Source: DRVP01 sp964604045
GTDB taxonomy: Archaea; Thermoproteota; Bathyarchaeia; Bathyarchaeales; Bathycorpusculaceae
DNA length: 6,130 nucleotides
Direction: 5' to 3'
Assembly (NCBI GenBank): GCA_964604045.1
Contig: CAZRXM010000054.1
Coordinates: 1-6,130 of the forward strand
Every line of letters starts with the position of its first letter. The first letter of the stretch is position 1. Positions 1 to 6,105 of this stretch are shown one piece after another. The position numbers and the translations under genes were made by a program. Below the pieces are notes generated by a model that worked only from the letters and a program-made list of their open reading frames with translations, was not told where the DNA came from and searched no databases.

Positions 1-94
1 TCCTCATACTGCTGGAAATGGGCATTTTTAAGAGTTAGTCCAGATCCTTAAACCTTCTTTTCCACTTGCTAGATCAGAACTTAAGAGGAGAACC

Positions 95-132
95 CAGATT
101 TCAGAATATCTATCTGATTTCGGAATATCTAT
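95..132. repeat. 19-bp tandem duplication
   Basis: Two adjacent 19-base units occupy 95-113 and 114-132 and match at 17 of 19 positions. The shared core is gatttc(a/g)gaatatctat. Each unit contains the partly self-complementary gaatatc. The repeat lies upstream of a possible small ORF and outside any gene I can support. It could be a double binding site for a regulator or a chance duplication in AT-rich DNA; the sequence alone does not decide. Confidence 0.6.
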
Positions 133-138
133 TTTATG
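131..138 (+). promoter_or_regulatory. possible TATA-like element ahead of the small ORF
   Basis: The sequence attttatg follows directly on the 19-bp tandem repeat. If it acts as an archaeal TATA box, transcription would begin about 25 bases downstream, near 160, just before the possible 28-codon ORF at 174. The match to the archaeal TATA consensus is loose and the region is AT-rich, so this is a weak call. Confidence 0.2.
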
Positions 139-173
139 AAATTCTTTGCCTTATGTAGGCTGGGTTAGTTTCG

Positions 174-260
174 TTGAACAAGCGTCAGGTTCATAAAATG
201 TTGAGGATGATGGGTTATTCGGAGAAGGCTGTCGAGGCTATTTTAAAATGGTATGAGTGA
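174..260 (+). CDS. possible small protein, 28 aa, function unknown
   Basis: This is an open frame from TTG 174 to TGA 258-260. Alternative ATG starts lie at 198, 207 and 210, and the shortest forms would be about 16-20 residues. The C-terminal half reads MMGYSEKAVEAILKWYE, which looks like a real amphipathic helical segment and loosely recalls the MGY/MGF signature of UBA-like helices; that likeness is an impression from memory. A weak AGG (187-189) precedes ATG 198, and no good ribosome binding site precedes TTG 174. The last 23 bases overlap the 3' end of the PadR pseudogene on the opposite strand. It could also be the remnant of a longer gene. I do not recognise a function. Confidence 0.3.
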   Translation: MNKRQVHKMLRMMGYSEKAVEAILKWYE

Positions 261-601
261 CTGTGGTGCTTTCAAGGGCTTGCTTTTTCGCTATCAGCTC
301 CATTAAGAATTCTCTTAGGGGTTTTGTGAAGGTTTCCTGCACTTTTCTTAGGAGTTCTTCACCGTTTTTTGTTAGGGTGTAATGCTGATTTTGCGTTTGC
401 CTTTGACGAGTAGTTGGCTTCGTGCAAACCCTTCCATTTCAAGCCTGTGGAGGAACGGGTAGACTATGCTTGGCTTCAGTTTTCGCCCGGTCAACCTTTT
501 AAGTTCAACTGTTAACTCGTAGTCTGGGGTTTGCGGGATAGAAGCCAAAGAATTGCTGGCTTTTCAAGGCTTTTTAGTAAGGCGTCTCCAACCTTAACCA
601 T
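238..601 (-). pseudogene. PadR-family transcriptional regulator, frame-disrupted (two shifts)
   Basis: Read from ATG 601-599 on the minus strand, the first frame gives MVKVGDALLKSLEKPAILWL and continues LSRKPQ. It is then lost near 526-519. The next frame continues with DYELTVELKRLTGRKLKPS, then IVYPFLHRLEMEGFARSQ and LLVKGKRK. It is lost again near 389-385. A third frame resumes with QHYTLTKNGEELLRKVQ and runs to TAG 240-238. Joined, the pieces form a complete PadR winged helix of about 120 residues: the ILWLL helix, the YEL..ELKRLTG helix, the VYPFLHRLEMEG recognition region and the beta-wing RK..HYTLT. PadR proteins are DNA-binding repressors that usually sense a ligand or stress. Loss of about four bases at the first break (KPQT-GYEL expected) and of one base at the second would explain the shifts. 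The gene is either decayed or carries assembly errors. The frame is open upstream to a possible TTG at 652, but the shared TATA element favours ATG 601. Confidence 0.75.
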
Positions 602-652
602 GGCTTTTTCGATTAAAATTTTAGGTTTTGGTATATCAGATCTTCCTTTCAA

Positions 653-666
653 AAGCGCTTATATTT
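653..666. promoter_or_regulatory. shared TATA-like element and palindrome between divergent PadR genes
   Basis: An 8-bp perfect palindrome, aagcgctt (653-660), overlaps cttatattt (658-666). The second element reads as TATA-like on both strands, with aaatataag on the minus strand. It lies between the starts of the two divergent PadR genes, about 30 bases before the TTG at 696 and about 60 bases before the minus-strand ATG at 601. A single bidirectional promoter, perhaps with the palindrome as an autoregulatory operator, is a reasonable reading. No transcript data support it. Confidence 0.4.
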
Positions 667-695
667 GTCCTCTACTAGAATGCGCTTGGAAACTT

Positions 696-1051
696 TTGAA
701 CGGTGAGAGGCTTGCCAACGGAGCTGGAGAAGACCTCATAAAAGCCACGGTTAAAGGCTTCAGCAGAGTCTTAATTCTATGGCTCCATACTGGGAAATCC
801 ATGTCTGGATACGCCTTATCAAAGAAGTTGAAGAGGCTAACCGGGTGGAGCTTCCATCCTCGGTTGTTTACCCACTTCTCTACGAACTTGAGGAGAACGG
901 TTTTATAATGGGGGTGGGGTGGGGAAGAGGGCGAAAACGCATCAAGTACTATTCAACCACAGAAGAAGGGGTTGAACTCTTAAACCGCGTCAAAAAGCTT
1001 TTGGAAACCTCGGTCAAAGAAGTTTTAAAAGATTTGATGTCCCAGCCTTGA
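696..1051 (+). pseudogene. PadR-family transcriptional regulator, frame-disrupted (one shift)
   Basis: The first frame, from a possible TTG start at 696, reads ERLANGAGEDLIKATVKGFS, RVLILWLHTGKSMSGYALSK and KLKRLTGWSFHP. The match then moves to another frame near 858-860 and continues SVVYPLLYELEENGFIMG, then RKRIKYYSTTEEGVELL, to the stop at 1049-1051. Together these make a complete winged-helix PadR protein of about 118 residues: helix ILWL, helix GYALSKKLKRLTGW, recognition region VVYPLLYELEENG, beta-wing RKRIKYYSTTEEG and a C-terminal helix. Restoring one base at the break reunites it. The start is uncertain; ATG 680 is in a different frame and reaches a stop after eight codons. The gene lies 86 bases upstream of porG in the same direction, so a role in por regulation is possible but unproven. 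It may be a real pseudogene or carry a sequencing or assembly error. Confidence 0.75.
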
Positions 1052-1083
1052 AAGTCCTCGAATTTAGGTTTCCCAGCCCTTCA

Positions 1084-1097
1084 GAAAAGTGTATATG
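1084..1097 (+). promoter_or_regulatory. probable archaeal promoter (BRE + TATA) of the por operon
   Basis: A purine-rich gaaaag (1084-1089, BRE-like) is followed by tgtatatg (1090-1097, TATA-like). Transcription would start roughly 25 bases on, near 1119, leaving a short leader with the ribosome binding site gagga (1126-1130) before the TTG start of porG at 1138. Spacing and position in the 86-base gap fit a promoter for the four-gene operon. Confidence 0.5.
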
Positions 1098-1125
1098 GAG
1101 GTGTCACTAATTGTGAAAAGTCTGC

Positions 1126-1130
1126 GAGGA
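1126..1130 (+). promoter_or_regulatory. ribosome binding site that fixes the TTG start of porG
   Basis: The sequence gagga ends seven bases before TTG 1138. An in-frame TGA at 1114-1116 leaves no ATG or GTG start upstream, so this site supports the TTG as the true start. Confidence 0.6.
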
Positions 1131-1137
1131 AACCGTC

Positions 1138-1698
1138 TTGAAGAGGATTATCGAGATTAGGTGGCATGGTAGGGGTGGTCAAGGGACTTGGACGGCGAGC
1201 GAGCTTCTCGCGAAGGCTGCTGTCTATGAGGGAAAATACATTCAATCTTTCCCAGAGTTTGGCCCCGAAAGAATGGGGGCACCTGTTACAGCCTTCACTA
1301 GGATAAGCTTCGAGCCCATTAAACTGCATTGTGCCATTTATAATCCGGACGTGGTTGTTGTTTTAGATCAGACGTTAATAAAGACTGTGCCCGTGACTGA
1401 GGGTTTAAGCGAAGACGGAAAGATGGTTGTTAATTCAAGGGATAGCCCCTTTGAAATTAAGCAGAGGCTTGGCGTCGGCAAAGTTGAGGTTTGGACGGTT
1501 CCAGCCACGGAGATAGCCGTGAAAATTTTAGGCGTACCGATAACAAGTACAGCCATGCTTGGGGCGGTGGCACGCGCCACAGGGATCGTCAGCCTAGAAA
1601 GCATAAAAAGGACTGTTGAAGAGCGTTTCAGACGCGATATAGCTGAGAAAAACTTTGCAGTTATAGAGGAATCATATAGGGAGGCGCGTTTCACGTGA
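1138..1698 (+). CDS. porG: pyruvate:ferredoxin oxidoreductase, gamma subunit
   Basis: This is the gamma subunit of the heterotetrameric 2-oxoacid:ferredoxin oxidoreductase, which interconverts pyruvate plus CoA with acetyl-CoA, CO2 and reduced ferredoxin in the cytoplasm. The 186-residue protein is of normal length for the family (PF01558). It begins RWHGRGGQGTWTASELLAKA (residues 8-27), with the family's GRGGQG signature at 11-16. Residues 38-50 carry FPEFGPERMGAPV, also a hallmark. The start is TTG 1138, supported by gagga eight bases upstream and an upstream in-frame stop. The stop TGA overlaps the GTG start of porD by four bases, so the two are translationally coupled. The same subunit type serves pyruvate and branched-chain 2-oxoacid enzymes, so the substrate rests on the operon as a whole. 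The frame is intact and nothing is unusual. Confidence 0.95.
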   Translation: MKRIIEIRWHGRGGQGTWTASELLAKAAVYEGKYIQSFPEFGPERMGAPVTAFTRISFEPIKLHCAIYNPDVVVVLDQTLIKTVPVTEGLSEDGKMVVNSRDSPFEIKQRLGVGKVEVWTVPATEIAVKILGVPITSTAMLGAVARATGIVSLESIKRTVEERFRRDIAEKNFAVIEESYREARFT

Positions 1699-1973
1699 CT
1701 GTTCAGGAGAAGGGTTGGCGGGAAATCCCCATAGCCGCGGTTTGCTGGAGGTCCAGCACCGAGTTTTTGACGGGCGACTGGAAAACTTTTAAGCCCGTTA
1801 GAGATTTGGAAAAGTGCACCCGCTGCTTGTTGTGCGTCATTTACTGTCCAGACGGGGCAATACGTTGGAAGGCCTATGTGGGCGACATAGAGTTCGACTA
1901 CAACTACTGCAAAGGGTGCGGAGTCTGCGCCAACGAGTGTCCGGCGAAAGCGATTGAAATGAAACTTGAGTAG
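1695..1973 (+). CDS. porD: pyruvate:ferredoxin oxidoreductase, delta subunit (2x[4Fe-4S] ferredoxin-like)
   Basis: This is the electron-transfer subunit of the complex, carrying electrons from the PorAB active site toward external ferredoxin. It has 92 residues, usual for PorD. Two bacterial-ferredoxin cysteine motifs are complete: CTRCLLCVIYCP (C41, C44, C47, C51) and CKGCGVCANECP (C72, C75, C78, C82). In the usual arrangement C41/C44/C47/C82 hold one [4Fe-4S] cluster and C72/C75/C78/C51 the other. The N-terminal part (TEFLTGDWKTFKPV, 22-35) is the typical PorD lead-in; C17 lies outside both motifs. The GTG start overlaps the end of porG in GTGA, and a strong gggagg site (1679-1684) lies ten bases upstream inside porG. 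porA follows after 11 bases. Confidence 0.96.
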   Translation: MTVQEKGWREIPIAAVCWRSSTEFLTGDWKTFKPVRDLEKCTRCLLCVIYCPDGAIRWKAYVGDIEFDYNYCKGCGVCANECPAKAIEMKLE

Positions 1974-1984
1974 AGGCTTCCTTT

Positions 1985-3217
1985 ATGAAGAGTGTGGTTG
2001 AACAGAGGGTTTTGGCTTTAAACGGCGATGAGGCTGTTGCTTACGCCGTGAAACAGTGCGACGTGGACGTGGTGGCTGCATACCCCATAACCCCCCAAAC
2101 AATCATTGTGGAGAGGTTCAGCGAATACGTGGCTAACGGCGAGGTGGAAACAGCCTTCATCTGCGCGGAGTCTGAACACAGCGCCTTAACAGCCTGCCTA
2201 GCCGCCTCCCTCACCGGCGCGAGAACCTTCACCGCTTCAGCCTCCGCCGGCTTAGCCCTCATGCATGAAATGCTTTTTGTGACTTCAGGGTGTCGTGCAC
2301 CGGTGGTTATGGCTATTGCAAACAGGGCTTTGTCCGCTCCCATAAACATTCACGGAGACCAATCGGATACTATGGCGCAGAGGGACAGCGGTTGGATTCA
2401 AATTTACGCAGAAAACGTTCAGGAGGTTTACGACTCCGTTATTCAGGCGTTTAGGATAGCTGAACATCCAGACGTAATGTTGCCTGCCATGGTCTGCCTA
2501 GACGGTTTCCAACTAAGCCACTCCATGGAAAACGTAAAGGTGCTTCCAGACGAGATCGTTAAAAGGTTTGTTGGCGTCCGCCAGTTTCCAAAAGTTTTAA
2601 CCCATGAGGGCAAGTTTGCCCCTCTAAGGCTTGACCCGGAGAACCCCATGACCCTTGGACCGCTGGCCTTCCCAAACTACTATTTCGAGTTTAAACGCCA
2701 GCAGGAAGAAGCCATGAAAAAGGCTTTGGAGGTTATTAGGCAAGTGCACGAGGAGTACGCCGAGATAAGCGGCAGAAGATACGGCGACGGACTGTTGGAC
2801 GCTTACCACCTTGAAGACGCCGAAATTGCCACGGTTTGCTTAGGCTCAACGGCAGGTACAGTCAAAGCCGTTGTTGACGAGCTTAGGGCTGAAGGAGTAA
2901 AAGCTGGACTGCTGAGAATACGCACTTTCAGACCGCTGCCCGTGGAGGGCATCAGGAGGGCTTTGGAAAACGTGAGGGCGATAGCAGTCATGGATAGAAG
3001 CATGAGTTTCGGGGGACACGGCGGCGCCGTTTTCCACGAAGTCCGCCACGCCCTGTATGATTCTGAAAAGCGACCCTTTGTCGTAAACTACATCTATGGC
3101 CTCGGCGGGAGGGACACGAGCCCCATGCAGATACGCGCCATCTACAAAGACCTTAAGGAAATCCTTCAGAAGGGGCAAGTTGAAAATCCGATAAAATATG
3201 TGGGTTTAAGGGAGTAG
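1985..3217 (+). CDS. porA: pyruvate:ferredoxin oxidoreductase, alpha subunit
   Basis: This subunit builds the 2-oxoacid and thiamine-diphosphate active site together with PorB. The 410 residues are close to the usual 390-400. The N-terminal PF01855 domain (about 20-240) shows YPITPQT (33-39), whose threonine contacts substrate in characterised pyruvate enzymes. It also shows TASASAGLALMHEM (from T83) and HGDQSDTMAQRDSGW, ending at W137, with the RDSGW signature at 133-137. The C-terminal transketolase-C-like domain (about 270-390) includes LRIRTFRPLP and VMDRSMSFGGHGGAVFHEV. ATG 1985 is preceded by gagg (1973-1976) at an eight-base spacing. porB follows after a 14-base gap. The motifs favour pyruvate; 2-oxoisovalerate is the main alternative, and sequence alone cannot fully exclude it. 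Confidence 0.95.
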   Translation: MKSVVEQRVLALNGDEAVAYAVKQCDVDVVAAYPITPQTIIVERFSEYVANGEVETAFICAESEHSALTACLAASLTGARTFTASASAGLALMHEMLFVTSGCRAPVVMAIANRALSAPINIHGDQSDTMAQRDSGWIQIYAENVQEVYDSVIQAFRIAEHPDVMLPAMVCLDGFQLSHSMENVKVLPDEIVKRFVGVRQFPKVLTHEGKFAPLRLDPENPMTLGPLAFPNYYFEFKRQQEEAMKKALEVIRQVHEEYAEISGRRYGDGLLDAYHLEDAEIATVCLGSTAGTVKAVVDELRAEGVKAGLLRIRTFRPLPVEGIRRALENVRAIAVMDRSMSFGGHGGAVFHEVRHALYDSEKRPFVVNYIYGLGGRDTSPMQIRAIYKDLKEILQKGQVENPIKYVGLRE

Positions 3218-3231
3218 GAGAGTGATAGCGT

Positions 3232-4197
3232 ATGCAAAGAGAGGAATGGAGGTTCACTGCAAAAGACATAGCTGAAAAACCAGACCTTTTTATGTCTGGG
3301 CACAGGGCATGTGCCGGGTGCGCTCCAGCAACGGTTATGAGGCTGATTTTGAAGGCTGTTAGAGGTCCAACCATCGTGACCATGGCTACAGGCTGCATGG
3401 AAGTAGTCTCCACGATATATCCGTATACTTCTTGGGCTGTTCCATGGCTACACACGGCCTTCGAAAACGCCGCCGCCAATGCCTCGGGCATAGAGGCGGC
3501 CATCAAAGTGCTGCGGAAGAAGGGCAGAATAAAAGACCAGCATGTGGACGTTATAGCAGTGGCCGGAGACGGCGGAACATATGACATAGGCATCCAAGCC
3601 CTATCCGGGGCTGTTGAAAGGGGCCATGACTTCCTCTTTGTGCTTTACGACAACGAGGCGTATATGAACACGGGCATTCAGCGGAGCGGAGGCACACCCC
3701 TAGGCGCAGCCACAACCACTTCGCCAGCTGGCGAAGTCATACCCGGCAAGCTTGAACATAAAAAGCCAATAGCCGACATCATGGTGGCCCATGAAATCCC
3801 CTACGTGGCCACAGCCTCACCATATTATTGGCGGGACCTACTGGTGAAAGTGCGAAAGGGTCTGGAGGTTGAAGGACCCGCGTTTCTCCACGTTCTTGCA
3901 CCATGCCCTCGCGGCTGGAGAAGCGACCCGGCGAAATCCATAGAGCTTTCCCGCCTCGCAGTGGAAACATGCGTATTCCCCCTCTGGGAATGCATGAACG
4001 GCGAGTACCAGCTTTCAGCACCCAGTAAGGCCATAGCCATGGCACCCCAAAAGAAAAAGCCAGTAAGGGAATATTTGGCAGTTCAAGGACGCTTCAGACA
4101 CTTGTTTACACCGAAATACGAGAAACTGATAGATGAAATCCAAAGAATAACGGACTTAAGGTGGCAGAAACTCCTTAAAAAATGCGGGTTAGCCTAA
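3232..4197 (+). CDS. porB: pyruvate:ferredoxin oxidoreductase, beta subunit (TPP-binding)
   Basis: This is the thiamine-diphosphate-binding subunit that also holds the proximal [4Fe-4S] cluster. It has 321 residues, usual for the family. Cluster ligands are visible as HRACAGCAP (C27, C30), ATGC (C55) and APCPRGW (C225). The TPP/Mg2+ motif starts at GDGGTYDIGIQALSGA (112-127) and closes with YDNEAYMNTGIQRS (139-152), both near-perfect family signatures. The C-terminal part (FPLWECMNGEYQL onward) is the normal tail. ATG 3232 is preceded by ggag (3217-3220), with an 11-base spacing that overlaps the porA stop. It is the last gene of the operon and converges with the HerA-like gene across 24 bases. 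Confidence 0.96.
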   Translation: MQREEWRFTAKDIAEKPDLFMSGHRACAGCAPATVMRLILKAVRGPTIVTMATGCMEVVSTIYPYTSWAVPWLHTAFENAAANASGIEAAIKVLRKKGRIKDQHVDVIAVAGDGGTYDIGIQALSGAVERGHDFLFVLYDNEAYMNTGIQRSGGTPLGAATTTSPAGEVIPGKLEHKKPIADIMVAHEIPYVATASPYYWRDLLVKVRKGLEVEGPAFLHVLAPCPRGWRSDPAKSIELSRLAVETCVFPLWECMNGEYQLSAPSKAIAMAPQKKKPVREYLAVQGRFRHLFTPKYEKLIDEIQRITDLRWQKLLKKCGLA

Positions 4198-4240
4198 AAA
4201 CCGAGGGCTCACAACGGGAAATTATTCGACCGATTTTTCA
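4176..4240. terminator. possible T-tract terminators at the convergent junction
   Basis: Archaeal transcription often ends at T-rich stretches without a hairpin. On the plus strand a run of five T (gatttttc, about 4231-4239) lies just past the porB stop, inside the 3' end of the facing gene. On the minus strand two T-runs follow the HerA-like stop: five T opposite 4196-4200 and six T opposite 4177-4182. The short, overlapping arrangement fits bidirectional termination, but the tracts are modest and no clear hairpin is seen. Confidence 0.35.
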
Positions 4241-6105
4241 AGGAACTTTTCTACCTCTTTTTCCGCGTTGTCCGCTTTGATGAATATGGGCACGTTTTCT
4301 ATGCCTGTGGCTATGTAACTGGACAGTAGCCATTCGCCCGGTGCGAATTCCAGTGTTTTTTCCAGTATGCCTTTGTCTATCATGAACGTGTCGCTGATTA
4401 GTGTGCGATCGTATGGTCTGGGCAGTGTCCCCACGAAGTATGTGTGCAGTTGCTGTAGAGCGTTCGTGTTCAAGTAGGCGATGCGTTGGGTAGCTATGCA
4501 CACACCTAGCCCGTATTTTCGTCCTTGACGGAGCAGAGTTTCCACTTGTTTGCTGCATTTCTTGTCTATGCCCGCTGCGCCTGAAAGTTCTGGGATGAAT
4601 TCTTGGGCTTCATCGAAGACTAGGAGAATGTATGGTTTAACTTGGAACATGCGTTTCCTCCGAATGAGAAGGTCGTTAGTTAGAGCTATGACGAGCTCCT
4701 TGATCGTGGTGGGGTCTGATATGGATATGCATACAAGCCTCGTTTCGCCTTCTAACAGTTCCCTAATCTTTTCGGCTGTCAGCCCACCAGTTTCCTTCCT
4801 CAACTCTTCTTGGCGTTTTCTTATCTGGTCGAGGATTGTGGTCCTCGTGGTTGCCCAACCGTACAGGCCGCTTTTGTCGTGAACTTTGAACTCTTCAACA
4901 GTGTTTCTGCACACGGCGTCTATGAATTTGATGAAGTCTTCGCTTACTTCTTGGTTTTCGCTGAGCCCATGGGTCTCCATGTAGTCAAGGATGGCGTCGT
5001 GGATTCTGTCTATGGCGTTCAGGTAGTGGGGTCTGTCGGCGGCACCCTTCCTCTGGTCGTTCAACTCTTCTAGGAACTGGGCGTATGTGGGAATCTTCTG
5101 TTTCGGCCTAGTATAGAAGGCGAGTTTGCCCTGTTCCATGATGCATTTTAAACCAAACTTGATCCGCTCGTCGGTTTCATATTCCCTCGGCTTGACGACG
5201 GAGTTGAAGAACTGTTCAATGGAGTTTATTCGATGTTCAAGGATCACTTTTGACGGAATGTTCTCGTCCGCCAATAGGTCGAGGAGTAGGAAAACGTATT
5301 CGCAGCTTATGTCAAACACAATGACTTTAATGTCGTCTGTGTGGAGTAGGATTCGCCTAAGGATGTTGGACATAAGGTTGCTTTTCCCACCGCCTGTGAA
5401 GGCGAAAACTCCGAAGTGGTAGCGGACAAGCTTCTCGAAGTCAACGTAGATGGGGATGACGGTGTTGCTTGTCTGAAACATTTTGACAACGCCGAGCCTC
5501 GGGTCGAGCCGAGCGTCCTCCACAGTTTTAGACGGGTCCACGCCGAACTTTTCGGTGATTTTCTGGTTGTACATGCGGTTTATCATTTCGCTGTTCAGTA
5601 TGTAGACTGGGCTTCCAACCACTGGGTAGGAGAAGCCCTTAACAAATCTGTAGTTGCAGTTCTTATCTATAACTAGGTCGTAGTTTATGGGAACGGCGTC
5701 TATTTGAATCATCATGGTTGAACGGTCGTCCGTAAGCCAGTCCGCCTCAGACTGTTCAATGATTTCGAACTGCATTGGGTAGTAGCCGTGATCCGATAGT
5801 CCTTTAAGCCCGAAGTGTTCGGGCCAGACTCGACTTATCTCCATAAGCGTGTAGCGTTCCTCTCCTAAAAGCGCCTGTTTAAAGTTTTTTGCGGCTAGGA
5901 GCATGCCCTCCTCCAGCAGTCCCATCAAGTCTTTTTGATATTCCACCTTTATCCGGCATGTGTAGCGGGCGCTGGTCCCCGCCAATTTGGATTCTTCTGC
6001 CCCTCCGAAGAAGCGGGGTACAACGGCAGCGAGTCTGGCTCGGAATCTTCCGTCGAAGTCTGTGAAGCATGTGCGGTTAAATTTGTTCTCTTCTTGCGGC
6101 TTCAA
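4222..6105 (-). CDS. HerA/DUF87-family hexameric ATPase (FtsK-HerA superfamily)
   Basis: This 627-residue P-loop ATPase resembles HerA, the archaeal DNA-translocating ATPase that works with the NurA nuclease in DNA end processing. Residues 1-190 are a divergent N-terminal region. A HAS-barrel-like stretch (GSPVYILNSEMINRMYN ... VIPIYVDFEKLVRYHFG) leads into the P-loop AFTGGGKSN (235-243). FDISCEY (264-270) occupies the place of the HerA motif 'DPHGEY'. An alpha-helical insert of about 150 residues follows. Walker B is ILLVFDEAQEF, with D498 and E499. Near the C-terminus RQGRKYGLGVCIATQR carries the HerA sensor/Arg-finger region, with TQR at 539-541. The first glycine of the usual GxxxxGK is alanine (A235). 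The TTG 6105 start has gagg ten bases upstream (opposite 6116-6119). The same frame stays open to the right edge (eight codons, no ATG/GTG/TTG), so a start outside the window is possible. No NurA is in view, so a role in DNA repair or conflict is inference. Confidence 0.88.
   Translation of the reverse strand: MKPQEENKFNRTCFTDFDGRFRARLAAVVPRFFGGAEESKLAGTSARYTCRIKVEYQKDLMGLLEEGMLLAAKNFKQALLGEERYTLMEISRVWPEHFGLKGLSDHGYYPMQFEIIEQSEADWLTDDRSTMMIQIDAVPINYDLVIDKNCNYRFVKGFSYPVVGSPVYILNSEMINRMYNQKITEKFGVDPSKTVEDARLDPRLGVVKMFQTSNTVIPIYVDFEKLVRYHFGVFAFTGGGKSNLMSNILRRILLHTDDIKVIVFDISCEYVFLLLDLLADENIPSKVILEHRINSIEQFFNSVVKPREYETDERIKFGLKCIMEQGKLAFYTRPKQKIPTYAQFLEELNDQRKGAADRPHYLNAIDRIHDAILDYMETHGLSENQEVSEDFIKFIDAVCRNTVEEFKVHDKSGLYGWATTRTTILDQIRKRQEELRKETGGLTAEKIRELLEGETRLVCISISDPTTIKELVIALTNDLLIRRKRMFQVKPYILLVFDEAQEFIPELSGAAGIDKKCSKQVETLLRQGRKYGLGVCIATQRIAYLNTNALQQLHTYFVGTLPRPYDRTLISDTFMIDKGILEKTLEFAPGEWLLSSYIATGIENVPIFIKADNAEKEVEKFLEKSVE

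Noticed and set aside
1..94. tRNA, CRISPR or coding sequence in the left end
   Set aside because: There is no cloverleaf, no spaced repeats and no open frame with protein-like sense. Only short T-runs (for example near 25-30) are seen, and these could end an upstream transcript.
850..870. Programmed ribosomal frameshift in the plus-strand PadR gene
   Set aside because: There is no slippery heptamer or obvious stimulatory structure at the break. The neighbouring PadR gene is broken at unrelated positions, so decay or error is simpler.
531..908. 125-codon ORF taken as a full gene
   Set aside because: Only about 696-858 has PadR sense. The start region overlaps the opposite-strand PadR gene and the tail is out of frame after the shift.
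779..1051. Independent 90-codon ORF starting at ATG 779
   Set aside because: Its first part is out of frame with the PadR helices. Only the section after about 860 matches PadR, so it is the second half of the frame-broken gene and not a separate gene.
3153..3593. Antisense ORFs over the por genes, the longest 146 codons
   Set aside because: They mirror strongly conserved coding sequence, cross the porA/porB junction and show no family motif. They are by-products of codon bias.
4550..5676. Plus-strand ORFs opposite the HerA-like gene
   Set aside because: The minus strand has continuous HerA motifs over the same bases. The plus-strand translations show no recognisable domain.
4222..6105. Calling the ATPase gene herA by name
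   Set aside because: The motifs place it in the HerA/DUF87 group, but the altered P-loop, the divergent N-terminus and the lack of a visible nurA make a precise symbol unsafe.
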